Assembly: GCA_028279875.1 (NCBI GenBank)
Contig: JANQMU010000161.1
Coordinates: 1-64,000, forward strand
DNA from: Rhizobiaceae bacterium
GTDB taxonomy: Bacteria; Pseudomonadota; Alphaproteobacteria; Rhizobiales; Rhizobiaceae
Reading direction: 5' to 3'
Length of the DNA: 64,000 nt
Part shown: positions 36,426-45,719 of the stretch, piece after piece
Numbering within the stretch: the first letter of the stretch is position 1
Layout: every line of letters starts with the position of its first letter
Made by a program: the position numbers and the translations under genes
The notes under the pieces: model-generated
Database searches by the model: none
The model's input: only the letters and a program-made list of their open reading frames with translations
What the model was told of the DNA's origin: nothing

Positions 36426-38843
36426 TCAACCACGCATGCGCGATCCGTTGGCGTCGTAGACCGGATGGGCGGTTACGGTCGCCCGGTAGAGTTCGCCGAG
36501 GATTTCAATGTCGAGTTCGGTGCCGTGCGCGGCAAGCTCCGGCGGCACGTAGCCGAGCGCCATGGACAGGCCGCTGTGGTGGGCGAAGCCGCCTGAACTG
36601 ACCGAGCCGACGCAGTGTCCGTCCTTCAGGATCGCCTCGTCATTGCTGACATCCACGTCGTTGCCGGCGATCACCATGGTCACCAGCTTCTTGTCGGGCC
36701 CGCTTTCGCGTTCGGCGAGCGCCGCCGCCTTGCCGATGAAATCGGTATCCCAGTCGATGAAGGCATCGAGGCCGGATTGCGCGGCTGTGAAGTCCGGCCG
36801 GTAGTCCAGCGTCCAGGCGCCCCAGTTCTTCTCCAGCCGCAGCGACATCAGCGCCCGGTTGCCGTAGAGCTCGAGGCCGAGACCGGCCCCGGCCTGCTCG
36901 ATGCCCTCGAACAGCCGGAGCTGGAATTGCGGCGCGCAATAGATCTCGAAGCCGAGTTCGCCGGAAAAGGACAGCCGCGCCAGGATCACGGGAACCCCGG
37001 CGACATAGGTGCGGCGGACATCGCGGAATCTCAATGCGTCGCCGGAGACATCGTCGCGACAGATGCGGGCGAGCAATTGCCGGGAATTGGGTCCTGAAAT
37101 CGCCATGCCGTGATAGGCATCGGAGAGGTTCTGGTAGGTCACGCCGTCATCGGGCAGGTGCCGCTCGAACCAGCGGCGGTGCATCTCCTGGGCTGCGCCG
37201 GACCCGAACAGCGTGAACTCATCCTCGGCGAGGCAGGCGACCGTCATGTCGCCATAGAGCTTGCCCTTATGGGTCAGCAGCGGCGTCAGGCACAGCCGCC
37301 CCGGCTTCGGGATGCGGCCGGCGCAGATATGATCCAGGAAGGCACGGGCGCCGGGACCGCGCACTCCGTGTTTGGCGTAATTGGCGATTTCGATGGCACC
37401 GACGGCGTTGCGCACCGCCCGCACTTCCTCGGCGACATAGTCATGGGCGCGCGAGCGCTTGAAGGTCGGCTCCTCATGGGCGTCCCCCGGCGCGCCGGCG
37501 AACCACAATGCGTGTTCCAGGCCGAAACTGGCATCCATGACCGCACCGCGCGCCACCAGCCGGTCATAGAGCGCCGTCGTTTTCTGGCGGCGGCCCCTGG
37601 GCAGGGTCTCGTTCGGGAAGGTCATGACGAAACGGCGCTCATAGTTCTCCGTCGATTTGACGGTGCCGTAATCGGGTGTGGCGAATTCGCCGAAGCGGGC
37701 GACATCCATGGCCCAGACATCGATGGAGGGTTCGCCGTCGATCAGCCATTCGGCGAGGCAGAGCCCGACACCGCCGCCCTGGCAGAAGCCGGCCATGACG
37801 CCAACCGCGACCCAGTAATTGCGCATGCCGGGCACCGGGCCGATCATCGGGTTGCCGTCCGGCCCGAAGGTGAACGGACCGTTGATCATGTCCTTGATCC
37901 CGGCGCGCCCGAGCGCCGGAATGCGCTCGAAACCGAGTTCCAGACGCTCGGCGATGCGGTCGAGATCGGGCGCCAGCAGTTCGTGGCCGAAATCGGCTGG
38001 CGTGCCGTCGATCTTCCAGGGTGTCGCCACCGGCTCATAGGTGCCGAGCAGCATGCCCTGGCGCTCCTGGCGGAAATAGATATTGCCCTCATAATCGATG
38101 CCGGCAGGCAGCCGGTCCTCGGGGTCGCGCGCCTCGATCTCGGGAATTGCCTCGGTGATCAGGTAATGGTGCTCCATTGGCTGCACCGGCAGGTCGATGC
38201 CGGAAAGGTGGCCTACTTCGCGGGCCCACAGGCCGCCGGCATTGAGGATGATTTCGGCATGCACCGTGCCGTTCGGCGTCACCACATCCCAGGACCCGTC
38301 CGGGCGCTGGTTGGTTTCGATGACCGGCGTATGGGTGTGATAGGCCGCGCCATAGTGGCGGGCGGCCTTGGCATAGGCATAGGTGACGCCGGACGGGTCG
38401 ATATCGCCGTCGAGCGGATCCCACAGCGCCGCCACATAGCGATCCGGATCGATCAGCGGATGGCGGCGCGCCGCCTCCTCGACGGAAATGAACTCCTGGT
38501 CGAGGCCCATGGCGCGGGCCTTGGAGCGTTCGCGCTTGAGATAATCATACCAGTCCTGGTTGGAGGCGAGGTAGAAGCCGCCGGTGCTGTGCATGCCGCA
38601 GGACTGGCCGGACAGTTCTTCGATCTCCTTGTAGAGATTGATCGTGTAGCCCTGCAGGCGGGAGATGTTCGGGTCCGAACTGATCGTGTGGATCTGGCCG
38701 GCCGCATGCCAGCTCGAGCCGGAGGTCAGCTCGCTGCGCTCCAGCAGCATGACATCCTTCCAGCCGAATTTGGCGAGGTGGAACAGAATGGAACAGCCGA
38801 CGACACCGCCGCCGATAATGACAAGTTTCGCATGGGTCTGCAT
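36426..38843 (-). CDS. FAD-dependent dehydrogenase with GcvT domain (dimethylglycine/sarcosine dehydrogenase-like)
   Basis: An 805-residue protein. An N-terminal DAO-type FAD domain (VIIGGGVVGCSILFHLAKFGW, with the flavin-attachment-type SSWHAAGQIH) runs to about residue 380. A linker domain and a GcvT-like tetrahydrofolate-binding half with its C-terminal barrel (about 440-800, ISGPNSRQLLARI and SFSGELGFEIY) follow. Such enzymes demethylate dimethylglycine or sarcosine and pass the one-carbon unit to THF. The start is ATG 38843 (MQTHAKLVIIGG); the frame up to 38879 would overlap the mttB-like stop. It lies just downstream of that methyltransferase gene. Confidence 0.88.
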   Translation of the reverse strand: MQTHAKLVIIGGGVVGCSILFHLAKFGWKDVMLLERSELTSGSSWHAAGQIHTISSDPNISRLQGYTINLYKEIEELSGQSCGMHSTGGFYLASNQDWYDYLKRERSKARAMGLDQEFISVEEAARRHPLIDPDRYVAALWDPLDGDIDPSGVTYAYAKAARHYGAAYHTHTPVIETNQRPDGSWDVVTPNGTVHAEIILNAGGLWAREVGHLSGIDLPVQPMEHHYLITEAIPEIEARDPEDRLPAGIDYEGNIYFRQERQGMLLGTYEPVATPWKIDGTPADFGHELLAPDLDRIAERLELGFERIPALGRAGIKDMINGPFTFGPDGNPMIGPVPGMRNYWVAVGVMAGFCQGGGVGLCLAEWLIDGEPSIDVWAMDVARFGEFATPDYGTVKSTENYERRFVMTFPNETLPRGRRQKTTALYDRLVARGAVMDASFGLEHALWFAGAPGDAHEEPTFKRSRAHDYVAEEVRAVRNAVGAIEIANYAKHGVRGPGARAFLDHICAGRIPKPGRLCLTPLLTHKGKLYGDMTVACLAEDEFTLFGSGAAQEMHRRWFERHLPDDGVTYQNLSDAYHGMAISGPNSRQLLARICRDDVSGDALRFRDVRRTYVAGVPVILARLSFSGELGFEIYCAPQFQLRLFEGIEQAGAGLGLELYGNRALMSLRLEKNWGAWTLDYRPDFTAAQSGLDAFIDWDTDFIGKAAALAERESGPDKKLVTMVIAGNDVDVSNDEAILKDGHCVGSVSSGGFAHHSGLSMALGYVPPELAAHGTELDIEILGELYRATVTAHPVYDANGSRMRG

Positions 38844-38865
38844 GGGGCTGTCCTCACTCTTCCGA

Positions 38866-40377
38866 TCAATACCAGGCATCGGGCATGCCGGCCTTCTTTC
38901 GTTCGACGAATTCCTTCAACGCCTCGTCCACGGCCTCATCGATCGGCGGGGCGACATAGTCGCGCAGCAGGGCGTTCCAGCGGTCGAAGGCGCGTTCAGC
39001 GGTGTCCTTGCCGCCACGTTCGGTCCATTGCTCGAAGCTCTCCGAATCCGACAGGACAGCGTCGTAATAGGCGGTTTCGTAATTTTGCATCGTATGGGCC
39101 GAGCCGAGGAAATGGCCGGCCGGTTCGACGTCGGCATAGGCGTCGACGCCGAGCGCATTGTCGCCGGTGTCGATACCAACCAGAAGCTTGTGATAGGCGC
39201 CCAGCCGGTCGGCATCGATGACCAGTTTCTCGAAACCGGTGACGAGACCGCCTTCCAGCCAGCCGGCCGAATGGAGAATGAAATTGGCGCCGCCCATGAC
39301 GGTCGAGTGCATGCTGTCGGCGCTTTCGGCAAGCGCCTGGGCGTCGGCGAGTTTGGAGGCGGTCAGCGATCCGCCGCAGCGCAGCGGCACGCCGAGGCGG
39401 CGGGCGAGCTGGCCGATGATATAGTTGGACGCCACCGGCTCCGGCATGCCGAATGTCGGCGCGCCGCTTTTCAGGCTCATGGAGGACAGGAAATTGCCCA
39501 TGACGAAAGGTGCGCCCGGTCGCACGAGCTGACTGAAGGCGCCGCAGGCCATGGCCTCGGCCAGTGCCTGGGCGATCGAGGCGGCGGTGGTGACCGGCCC
39601 CATGGCACCGCCCAGAATGAACGGCGCAACGACGATGCCCTGGCCGGCGCCGCAATAGACCCTGATCGCCTCGGTGACGACCTTGTCGACCAGCAGCGGC
39701 GAGTTGGTGTTGACATTGCCCATGATGACGCAATGGTCGCGGACGAAATCCGTGCCGAACAGGATGCGCGCCATGGCGACGGAATCCTCGGCGCGGGATT
39801 TCTCGGTGATAGCGCCGAGGAAGGGTTTGTCGGCATAGCGCATGTGGGTATAGAGCATGTCCAGATGGCGCTTGTTGACCGGCACGTCGCAGGGCTCGCA
39901 GATAACCAGCCCCATGTGATGCAGCGACGGCAGCATGGAGACGATGCGCGCCAGCTTTTCGAAATCCTCGAAGCTGCCATAGCGCCGGCCCTTTTCGAGA
40001 CAGCGCACGAAAGGTGCCCCGTAGATCGGCGCAAAAACCGTGTTCGAACCGCCTATTTCGACGGAGCGCGCCGGATTGCGGGCGTGCTGGGTGAAGGATC
40101 GCGGCACGGTCTTGCACAATTCGCGCGCCATGCCGCGTGGCAGCCTGACCCGCGTGCCCTGCACATCGGCGCCGGCCTCAGTCCAGATTCTGAGGGCCTC
40201 GGGATCGTCCCGGAATTCGAGCCCGACCTCCTGCAGCAGGCTTTCGGCGCGGCCTTCGATGCGCACCAAGCCCTCCTCGCCGAGATATTCGACAAAGGGT
40301 ATCTGGCGGGTGATATAGGCCGGCAGCGCCGGTGCCGCACGGCCCTCCCGCCTGGCGCGCCGCGATGCGGATCTCAT
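38866..40377 (-). CDS. trimethylamine methyltransferase (MttB) family protein, non-pyrrolysine type
   Basis: A 503-residue MttB-superfamily TIM-barrel protein starting at ATG 40377 (MRSASRRARREGRAAP) with GGGAG seven bases upstream. The frame is continuous, with no in-frame amber codon, so it is not a pyrrolysine enzyme like methanogen MttB. Non-Pyl homologues such as MtgB use glycine betaine or other quaternary amines as methyl donor to a corrinoid protein. Family stretches include FVMGNFLSSMSLKSGAPTFG and GGANFILHSAGWLEGGL. No corrinoid protein gene is adjacent. Its partner gene encodes a THF-linked demethylating dehydrogenase. Confidence 0.88.
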   Translation of the reverse strand: MRSASRRARREGRAAPALPAYITRQIPFVEYLGEEGLVRIEGRAESLLQEVGLEFRDDPEALRIWTEAGADVQGTRVRLPRGMARELCKTVPRSFTQHARNPARSVEIGGSNTVFAPIYGAPFVRCLEKGRRYGSFEDFEKLARIVSMLPSLHHMGLVICEPCDVPVNKRHLDMLYTHMRYADKPFLGAITEKSRAEDSVAMARILFGTDFVRDHCVIMGNVNTNSPLLVDKVVTEAIRVYCGAGQGIVVAPFILGGAMGPVTTAASIAQALAEAMACGAFSQLVRPGAPFVMGNFLSSMSLKSGAPTFGMPEPVASNYIIGQLARRLGVPLRCGGSLTASKLADAQALAESADSMHSTVMGGANFILHSAGWLEGGLVTGFEKLVIDADRLGAYHKLLVGIDTGDNALGVDAYADVEPAGHFLGSAHTMQNYETAYYDAVLSDSESFEQWTERGGKDTAERAFDRWNALLRDYVAPPIDEAVDEALKEFVERKKAGMPDAWY

Positions 40378-40459
40378 GACACGACTCCCATGGGGGACTC
40401 CCTGCCGACAGTGTGTCAGATTTCGACTGTTCTGTGACGATTGAAAATATTGCGGTTTT

Positions 40460-40478
40460 GCATAAGATGGATTTATGC
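40460..40478. promoter_or_regulatory. inverted repeat over the LysR gene start
   Basis: GCATAA (40460-40465) and TTATGC (40473-40478) form a dyad with a 7-base spacer in the 97-base gap between the divergent LysR and mttB-like genes, overlapping the LysR start codon. It could be an autoregulatory site; the evidence is symmetry and position only. Confidence 0.35.
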
Positions 40479-41377
40479 GAAAACTGATCAAACGCATACA
40501 GTCCCCGGCCGCCCTGCTCGCCTTCGAGGCGGCGGCCCGGCATTTGTCCTTCACCGCGGCGGCCGACGAGCTGAACGTCTCGCAACCGGCTGTCAGCCTT
40601 GCTGTCAAAAAGCTGGAGGCGGCGCTCGGAACACAGCTTTTCCGGCGCAGCCACCGGGCCATTGCGCTGACCGGACCGGGTGAACGCTTTTATGCCGACG
40701 TATCATTTGGCTTAATGCACATCCTGAATTCGGCCGAGGCGGTGGCGGACCGGCCGCAGGAAGACCATGTCTCGCTGTCCTGCTCGACCGCCTTTGCCCA
40801 TTACTGGATGCTGCCGCGGCTGGCGACATTCCGGCGCGACAATCCGGATATCGACATCCGCCTGCAGACCACCGATAAGGATATCGACATATCGGGCGAC
40901 AGGCTGTCCTTCGCCATTCGTCTCGGCGACGGCACCTGGCCGGGCTATGAGAGCCTGCGCCTCGGTCCCGAACAGATCTATCCGGTGTGCAGCCCGGCCT
41001 ATCTTGCCGGCCGCGCCGTGCCGCGTGGCGATGCGGAACTGATCGGCCACGCGCTGATCCATCTGGACGAACCGCATCGGCCGCGGGCGGGATGGCGCGA
41101 ATGGTTCGCGGCGCAGGGCATTGCCTATGAGGATACGGGCGGCGGGCTGCGTTTCAACGATTATGCGCTGGTCATCCAGGCGGCAATCGCCGGCGAGGGC
41201 GTCGCCTGCGGCTGGCACCATATCGTGGAAATCCTGGTCGAGCAGGGCCTGTTGCTGCGCCTCGGCACCGGCGTCTACGATGTCGGCCAGGGACATTATG
41301 TGCTGTGGCCGGCGCAGGGACCGCAAGGGCCAAAGGCCCAGAGGGTACTCGACTGGCTGAAAACCCAGGTGAGCTGA
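40475..41377 (+). CDS. LysR family transcriptional regulator (GcvA-like)
   Basis: A 300-residue LysR protein. The N-terminal winged helix (about 8-66, LLAFEAAARHLSFTAAADELNVSQPAVSLAVKKLE) is followed by a substrate-binding domain starting near residue 93. The HTH sequence is of the GcvA group. It diverges from the mttB-like/dehydrogenase pair, and its probable task is to switch those genes on in response to the methylated amine or a breakdown product. That is inferred from the classical divergent layout. Confidence 0.9.
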   Translation: MRKLIKRIQSPAALLAFEAAARHLSFTAAADELNVSQPAVSLAVKKLEAALGTQLFRRSHRAIALTGPGERFYADVSFGLMHILNSAEAVADRPQEDHVSLSCSTAFAHYWMLPRLATFRRDNPDIDIRLQTTDKDIDISGDRLSFAIRLGDGTWPGYESLRLGPEQIYPVCSPAYLAGRAVPRGDAELIGHALIHLDEPHRPRAGWREWFAAQGIAYEDTGGGLRFNDYALVIQAAIAGEGVACGWHHIVEILVEQGLLLRLGTGVYDVGQGHYVLWPAQGPQGPKAQRVLDWLKTQVS

Positions 41378-41513
41378 GCTCTTAGGTGCGACCAAATCAC
41401 CCCTCACCGGTGAAAGTGAATCATTGTATCACTCCGTCCGGCCGGACCAGCGGATCGGCGCGCATTCATCCAGGACCGACCTCTCCACCGGTGTTTCAAC
41501 GGATATCCCTGTC

Positions 41514-43499
41514 GTGAAAAAGACAATTCTTGTTCTTCTCGGGCTTTCGCTTCTGCTGGCCGTCGCGGCCGGTCTGTTCTGGTTCCGGCCAATCGCCGAA
41601 AGCCATCCCGCGCTGTTGCGGGCCGATCTGCCGCGGCTTATCCCGCTGCGCGAATTTTATGCCAATTCGGATGCACGCTGGCGCCATCGCCTTTCCCCGG
41701 ACGGCCGGAAACTGGCGTGGCTCGAGGCCAAATGGCTGCGCCCGGCGCTTTGGGTCAAACCGCTGGACGGCGAGGATACCGACATCTTCCACACGGCGGA
41801 TCGTGTGCGATGGTATCGCTGGTCGAGCGATTCGCGATACCTGCTTTATCTCGCGGACCGCGACGGCTGGGAAAACGACGTGCTGGTTTCGATCGACACC
41901 GCGGCTCCTGATTCAAAACCGCGCACCTATGATTTCGGAAAGAATGTCAGGACATTCCTGCAGCATGTTCCAAGGGACGCCGGGTCCGATGTCATCATTG
42001 GGCACAATGCCCGGGACCGCTCGCGCTTCGATCTCTATCGTCTCGACCTCCGGTCGGGCGAGACCGATCCGCTGGAACTCAGCCTCGATGAGGGAACCTT
42101 TTGGAGTTTCGACCGCGACGGCGACATCTTCGCCCGCAAACGGGTCTTGAGAGGCTCCGACTGGGTCCAACAGATTCGTGACGGCGATGGCTGGCGTGAC
42201 CTGCTGCATGGCGGCATGGAGGATGCATTTCATTTCATCGGCGGTCCGGACGATGCGTCGACTGCGCTGGCCATCTCCAATCTCGGCCGTGATACGACGG
42301 CGCTTGTGCAGGTCGATCTGGCAACCGGCCGGCAAACGGAAATCAGCGCCCGGGACGATGTCGATTTCGGACGCGTCGTGCTTCACCCCGAGGACAACCG
42401 GCCGCTGATGGCGCTGCACAGTCCCGGATATCAGGAGCGGGTGTTCTTCGACGATTCCATGCGCGAATATCTGGACGGGCTGACGCTGCCGGAAAACGCA
42501 GCCCTGCACATCCAGTCCTATGCCCGGGATTTTTCGAAAATCCTCGTGTCGATCGAAGAGGCCGAGGCTGGCTTCCACACCAAACTCATCGATACGCATG
42601 ACGGGACCGTGCGCTCTCTGTCACAGCCGCCGATCGCGCGGTTCCGCGAACACCTGTCTACGGTGGAACCGGTGTTCATTCCGGCGACCGACGGTCTGAC
42701 GCTGCCGGCCTTTCTTTCAAGGCCGAAGGGCATCAGCGGGCCCGGTCCGATGGTGATGCTGATCCATGGCGGCCCGGTTGCGCGTTCAACCTGGGGCTAT
42801 CAGGATCTGCGCTCCTGGCTCAACAATCGCGGCTATGCGGTTCTCGATGTCAATTACCGCGGGTCGGACGGTTATGGACGAGCCTTCCGTCAGGCCGCCA
42901 TCCGGGAAGTGTCCAGAAAGATGCATCAGGACATCGTCGATGCCCGTCAATGGGCCGTCGACAGGGACATTGCCGATCCCGACAGGATTGCCGTCGTCGG
43001 CGGGAGTTTCGGCGGCCTCAAGGTGCTGACCGCACTGACCCAAAGCCCCGATCTCTTCGCCGCGGGCGTCGACATCAACGGCCTCAGCGACCTGACCACC
43101 ATGCTGAAGGAGGTCCCGGTGTACTGGCGCGGCTGGCCGAACTGGTACCGCAAATATATCGGCGATCCCGATGATCCTGCGGAGCTTGAGGATATTCGGC
43201 AACGTTCGCCGCTGACCCATGTCGGCAAGCTGTCGAGCCCCCTGCTGATCGTTCAGGGATCCAATGATGCGCGGGTTGTCCGCGACCAGGCCGACCGCTT
43301 TGTCGACGCGCTGAAAAAACACGGCAAATCATTCCAGCTGGAAATCATTGACGGCGCCGGGCACAATATCGGCAACTGGAGCTGGCAGCAGCGCATTCTC
43401 CTGATGCGTCAAATCGAGCGCTTTCTGGCCACCCATCTCGGCGGACGGGCAGACGGGTTCGACTACGCGGTCCTTGGCGCCTACATCATTCGGCGGTAA
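41514..43499 (+). CDS. membrane-anchored S9-family (prolyl-oligopeptidase-like) peptidase
   Basis: A 661-residue protein from GTG 41514 (KKTILVLLGLSLLLAVAAG follows as membrane anchor or signal). Candidate starts reach back to TTG 41424, and the ribosome site is weak. A WD40-like beta-propeller (about 60-390) precedes the alpha/beta hydrolase domain. The catalytic triad is Ser498 in GGSFGGLK, Asp585 in GSNDARV and His617 in GAGHNIGN. Enzymes of this kind degrade short peptides, here probably at the periplasmic face. No neighbour suggests a specific substrate. It converges with the following hypothetical gene. Confidence 0.85.
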   Translation: MKKTILVLLGLSLLLAVAAGLFWFRPIAESHPALLRADLPRLIPLREFYANSDARWRHRLSPDGRKLAWLEAKWLRPALWVKPLDGEDTDIFHTADRVRWYRWSSDSRYLLYLADRDGWENDVLVSIDTAAPDSKPRTYDFGKNVRTFLQHVPRDAGSDVIIGHNARDRSRFDLYRLDLRSGETDPLELSLDEGTFWSFDRDGDIFARKRVLRGSDWVQQIRDGDGWRDLLHGGMEDAFHFIGGPDDASTALAISNLGRDTTALVQVDLATGRQTEISARDDVDFGRVVLHPEDNRPLMALHSPGYQERVFFDDSMREYLDGLTLPENAALHIQSYARDFSKILVSIEEAEAGFHTKLIDTHDGTVRSLSQPPIARFREHLSTVEPVFIPATDGLTLPAFLSRPKGISGPGPMVMLIHGGPVARSTWGYQDLRSWLNNRGYAVLDVNYRGSDGYGRAFRQAAIREVSRKMHQDIVDARQWAVDRDIADPDRIAVVGGSFGGLKVLTALTQSPDLFAAGVDINGLSDLTTMLKEVPVYWRGWPNWYRKYIGDPDDPAELEDIRQRSPLTHVGKLSSPLLIVQGSNDARVVRDQADRFVDALKKHGKSFQLEIIDGAGHNIGNWSWQQRILLMRQIERFLATHLGGRADGFDYAVLGAYIIRR

Positions 43500-43526
43500 C
43501 GCCCGTCGGTGGCTTGCCTTTTGCCG

Positions 43527-44558
43527 CTATTCGGAGGGCACGAGGAACGACGCGGCGCGGCTAATGACATCCTCGCTCATCTGACGCCGGTCTCGCTCGA
43601 CCTCCTCGGTCGGGGTCTTGAGATCGGAGAATATCATCACCGTGTAGATCACGACGTTATCGAGCAACGTCTTGGAAACGATCGTTTCCTGAATCAGATC
43701 GTCGGTTGAACAGATCGACCGCAATTCGCGGGTCGGCAGGTCGTCTGTCTCGACCTTTCGGCCCCCGGAGAGGACATCACCCTCGCAGGGTTCGTTCATA
43801 TCCCGGATATCCGCCGCATCCGAGTCCCGCAACTCGTTGTTGTTGACCAAGGGACGCACATAGACCCCGCCAATCATATTTGCCGAGGGAGCATTCCAGA
43901 AGACAGCCTCGCCCAAATCCAGTTCGGCGACCTGCTCATCGGTCCAGAATTGGAAATCCCGGACGCCGATTTCCGCGATCATGCCGGTGGCGATCTGATA
44001 GAGCAGTGTCTTGTCGACTTCGGTCGACGTGGTTTTCGCTTCAACCGTTACGCTCGGCGCCTCTTTGTACGCCAAATAGTCCTCGGTGCATTGCTCCGTG
44101 ATTTTCAGCGCCCTGTACGTGCCTTTTAAATCGTACCTGCCCTGCCGGTTCCCTGAGTCGACAATCAGAACAAATCCCTTCTTGAAGGCGGTCAGCGCAC
44201 GATCGAAATCGAAAATCCTGAGCATTGCCAAATCATGGCTCAGCACAACGGCCTGTCCGCGGAACGGCGCCCGCCTGTCCACCGTCAGCATGACGGGAAA
44301 GCGATCTCCCTTGACGAGCCTGAAACCGGCGTTGGCAATCGCCACGGTAATCGTTTTGTCCCGGCCGATGAAGAAGTAAAGCCTGTCACCGCCCTTGAAC
44401 AAGGCATAGATAGAACAGTGTATGAACTCGCCTGTCGCGTCATCGGCATAAGCGCCACCAACCCACTGGTCATATTTGAAAGCCGAACCGACAATCTCGC
44501 CTGCCATTGCCGAGGCAGAAAAAAGGAGGGTGAAGAGACTGCAGAACAGAATGCGCAT
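43527..44558 (-). CDS. secreted hypothetical protein
   Basis: A 343-residue protein that I do not recognise. It has a clear signal peptide (MRILFCSLFTLLFSASAMAG, cleavage after about residue 19) and then no membrane span. Scattered Cys residues (HCS, QCTE, PCEG, ICST) could form disulfides. It is acidic and rich in Asp/Glu toward the C-terminus (ETDDLPTREL, TPTEEVERDRRQMSED). Codon use is slightly less GC-biased than in adjacent genes. It lies 203 bases downstream of a LysR gene on the same strand and converges with the S9 peptidase gene. The start at ATG 44558 is preceded by AGAACAG. Function unknown. Confidence 0.75.
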   Translation of the reverse strand: MRILFCSLFTLLFSASAMAGEIVGSAFKYDQWVGGAYADDATGEFIHCSIYALFKGGDRLYFFIGRDKTITVAIANAGFRLVKGDRFPVMLTVDRRAPFRGQAVVLSHDLAMLRIFDFDRALTAFKKGFVLIVDSGNRQGRYDLKGTYRALKITEQCTEDYLAYKEAPSVTVEAKTTSTEVDKTLLYQIATGMIAEIGVRDFQFWTDEQVAELDLGEAVFWNAPSANMIGGVYVRPLVNNNELRDSDAADIRDMNEPCEGDVLSGGRKVETDDLPTRELRSICSTDDLIQETIVSKTLLDNVVIYTVMIFSDLKTPTEEVERDRRQMSEDVISRAASFLVPSE

Positions 44559-44641
44559 TTCTGGGGTTCCCGGTTTCGATTCTCGCTGGCGGCGGCAATC
44601 CGATCATGGCAAAGGCGAGAGAAAATTGCAACTGCAGATGG

Positions 44642-44662
44642 AATACACTCTATACGTGTATT
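44642..44662. promoter_or_regulatory. AT-rich inverted repeat upstream of the secreted hypothetical gene
   Basis: AATACAC (44642-44648) and GTGTATT (44656-44662) form a perfect 7-bp dyad around a 7-base spacer, about 85 bases upstream of the hypothetical gene. It could be an operator in its promoter, or the terminator of the LysR gene upstream on the same strand. There is no direct evidence for either. Confidence 0.4.
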
Positions 44663-44761
44663 TCGATTAATCTTTGAAACCGTGCATAAAAAATCATTTC
44701 CTGTGTGCAGGGATGCTCACCGGCCGGATCACGGACAAGGAACCGTCTGACGCCCCAATCC

Positions 44762-45619
44762 CTATTTGCCTGCGGAAAACGCGGTCCGGATCGCCTCGGA
44801 CATTGCCTGTACCGCCGGACCGGCCGCCGAACCGCTTTTGTCGAGGACGAGCCGCGAGTGCGGCATCCGGGTGAAAATATCCGGTTCCGTCAAAATGCGA
44901 AAATCCTTGCCGATGCCGGATTCTCCAAGCAGTCCGATGGCAATGCCGGCTTCGATGGCCGCCGCGACCCCGCCGACGCTTTCGCTGGAATAGACGATGC
45001 GATAGGTGCGGCCGCTGTCGCGCAGGGTCTTCAGCGCAATGTCCCGCCACCAGCAGGCACGGTCGAACAGAGCGACGGGCAGCGGGTCCAGCACCTCGGG
45101 AGAATGCACGCGCGACGCGGCCCAGAAGGTTCTTTCATCGCTCAGAATCTCCTGGCGCGGTCCGGCGGTTTCGACCTCGTATAGGGCCAGATCCAGTTCA
45201 CCCGCGGAAATCGCCTCGGCATATCCGGCGCCCGAGGCACATTGAACATTCAATTCGACCATCGGGTGGCGCTTGGCGAAGTCGGCAACAATACCGGACA
45301 GGACCGTCTTGCTCCTGTCATCGGGAATGCCGATGCGGATGGCACCGGCCAGATCATCCGACCGGATATCCGCCAGGGAGGCGTCGAGCAGCGAGACCGT
45401 GCGCCGGGCGACCGGCTCCAGCTTCTCACCGGCGGGGCTGAGGGCGACACCGCGGGCGTGGCGCTCGAAAACCGGCTTGCCGACGATCTGTTCCAGTCGC
45501 TTGACCTGCAGGCTGACGGCCGATTGCGAACGTCCGATCCTGGCGGCGCCGGCGCTGATGCTGCCGGTGTCGATGATCGCCAGGAAACTGCGCAGCAGGT
45601 CGCTGTCGAGATGATCCAT
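44762..45619 (-). CDS. LysR family transcriptional regulator
   Basis: A 285-residue LysR protein: a winged helix at residues 6-64 (LLRSFLAIIDTGSISAGAARIGRSQSAVSLQVKRLE), then an effector domain with IRIGIPDDRSKTVLSGIVADF. The start is ATG 45619 (MDHLDSDLLRSFL). It diverges from an ArsP-type permease gene across a 100-base gap, so it most likely controls that gene. The effector is unknown. Confidence 0.9.
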   Translation of the reverse strand: MDHLDSDLLRSFLAIIDTGSISAGAARIGRSQSAVSLQVKRLEQIVGKPVFERHARGVALSPAGEKLEPVARRTVSLLDASLADIRSDDLAGAIRIGIPDDRSKTVLSGIVADFAKRHPMVELNVQCASGAGYAEAISAGELDLALYEVETAGPRQEILSDERTFWAASRVHSPEVLDPLPVALFDRACWWRDIALKTLRDSGRTYRIVYSSESVGGVAAAIEAGIAIGLLGESGIGKDFRILTEPDIFTRMPHSRLVLDKSGSAAGPAVQAMSEAIRTAFSAGK

Positions 45620-45719
45620 GGTCTGACATACCTGAAAAACTCATAACTGTCATTGAAACTATTCGTTTTTCATCTGGCTTTGCAATCCCTATCTTGCCGT
45701 CAGGAAACGGAGACCGGCG

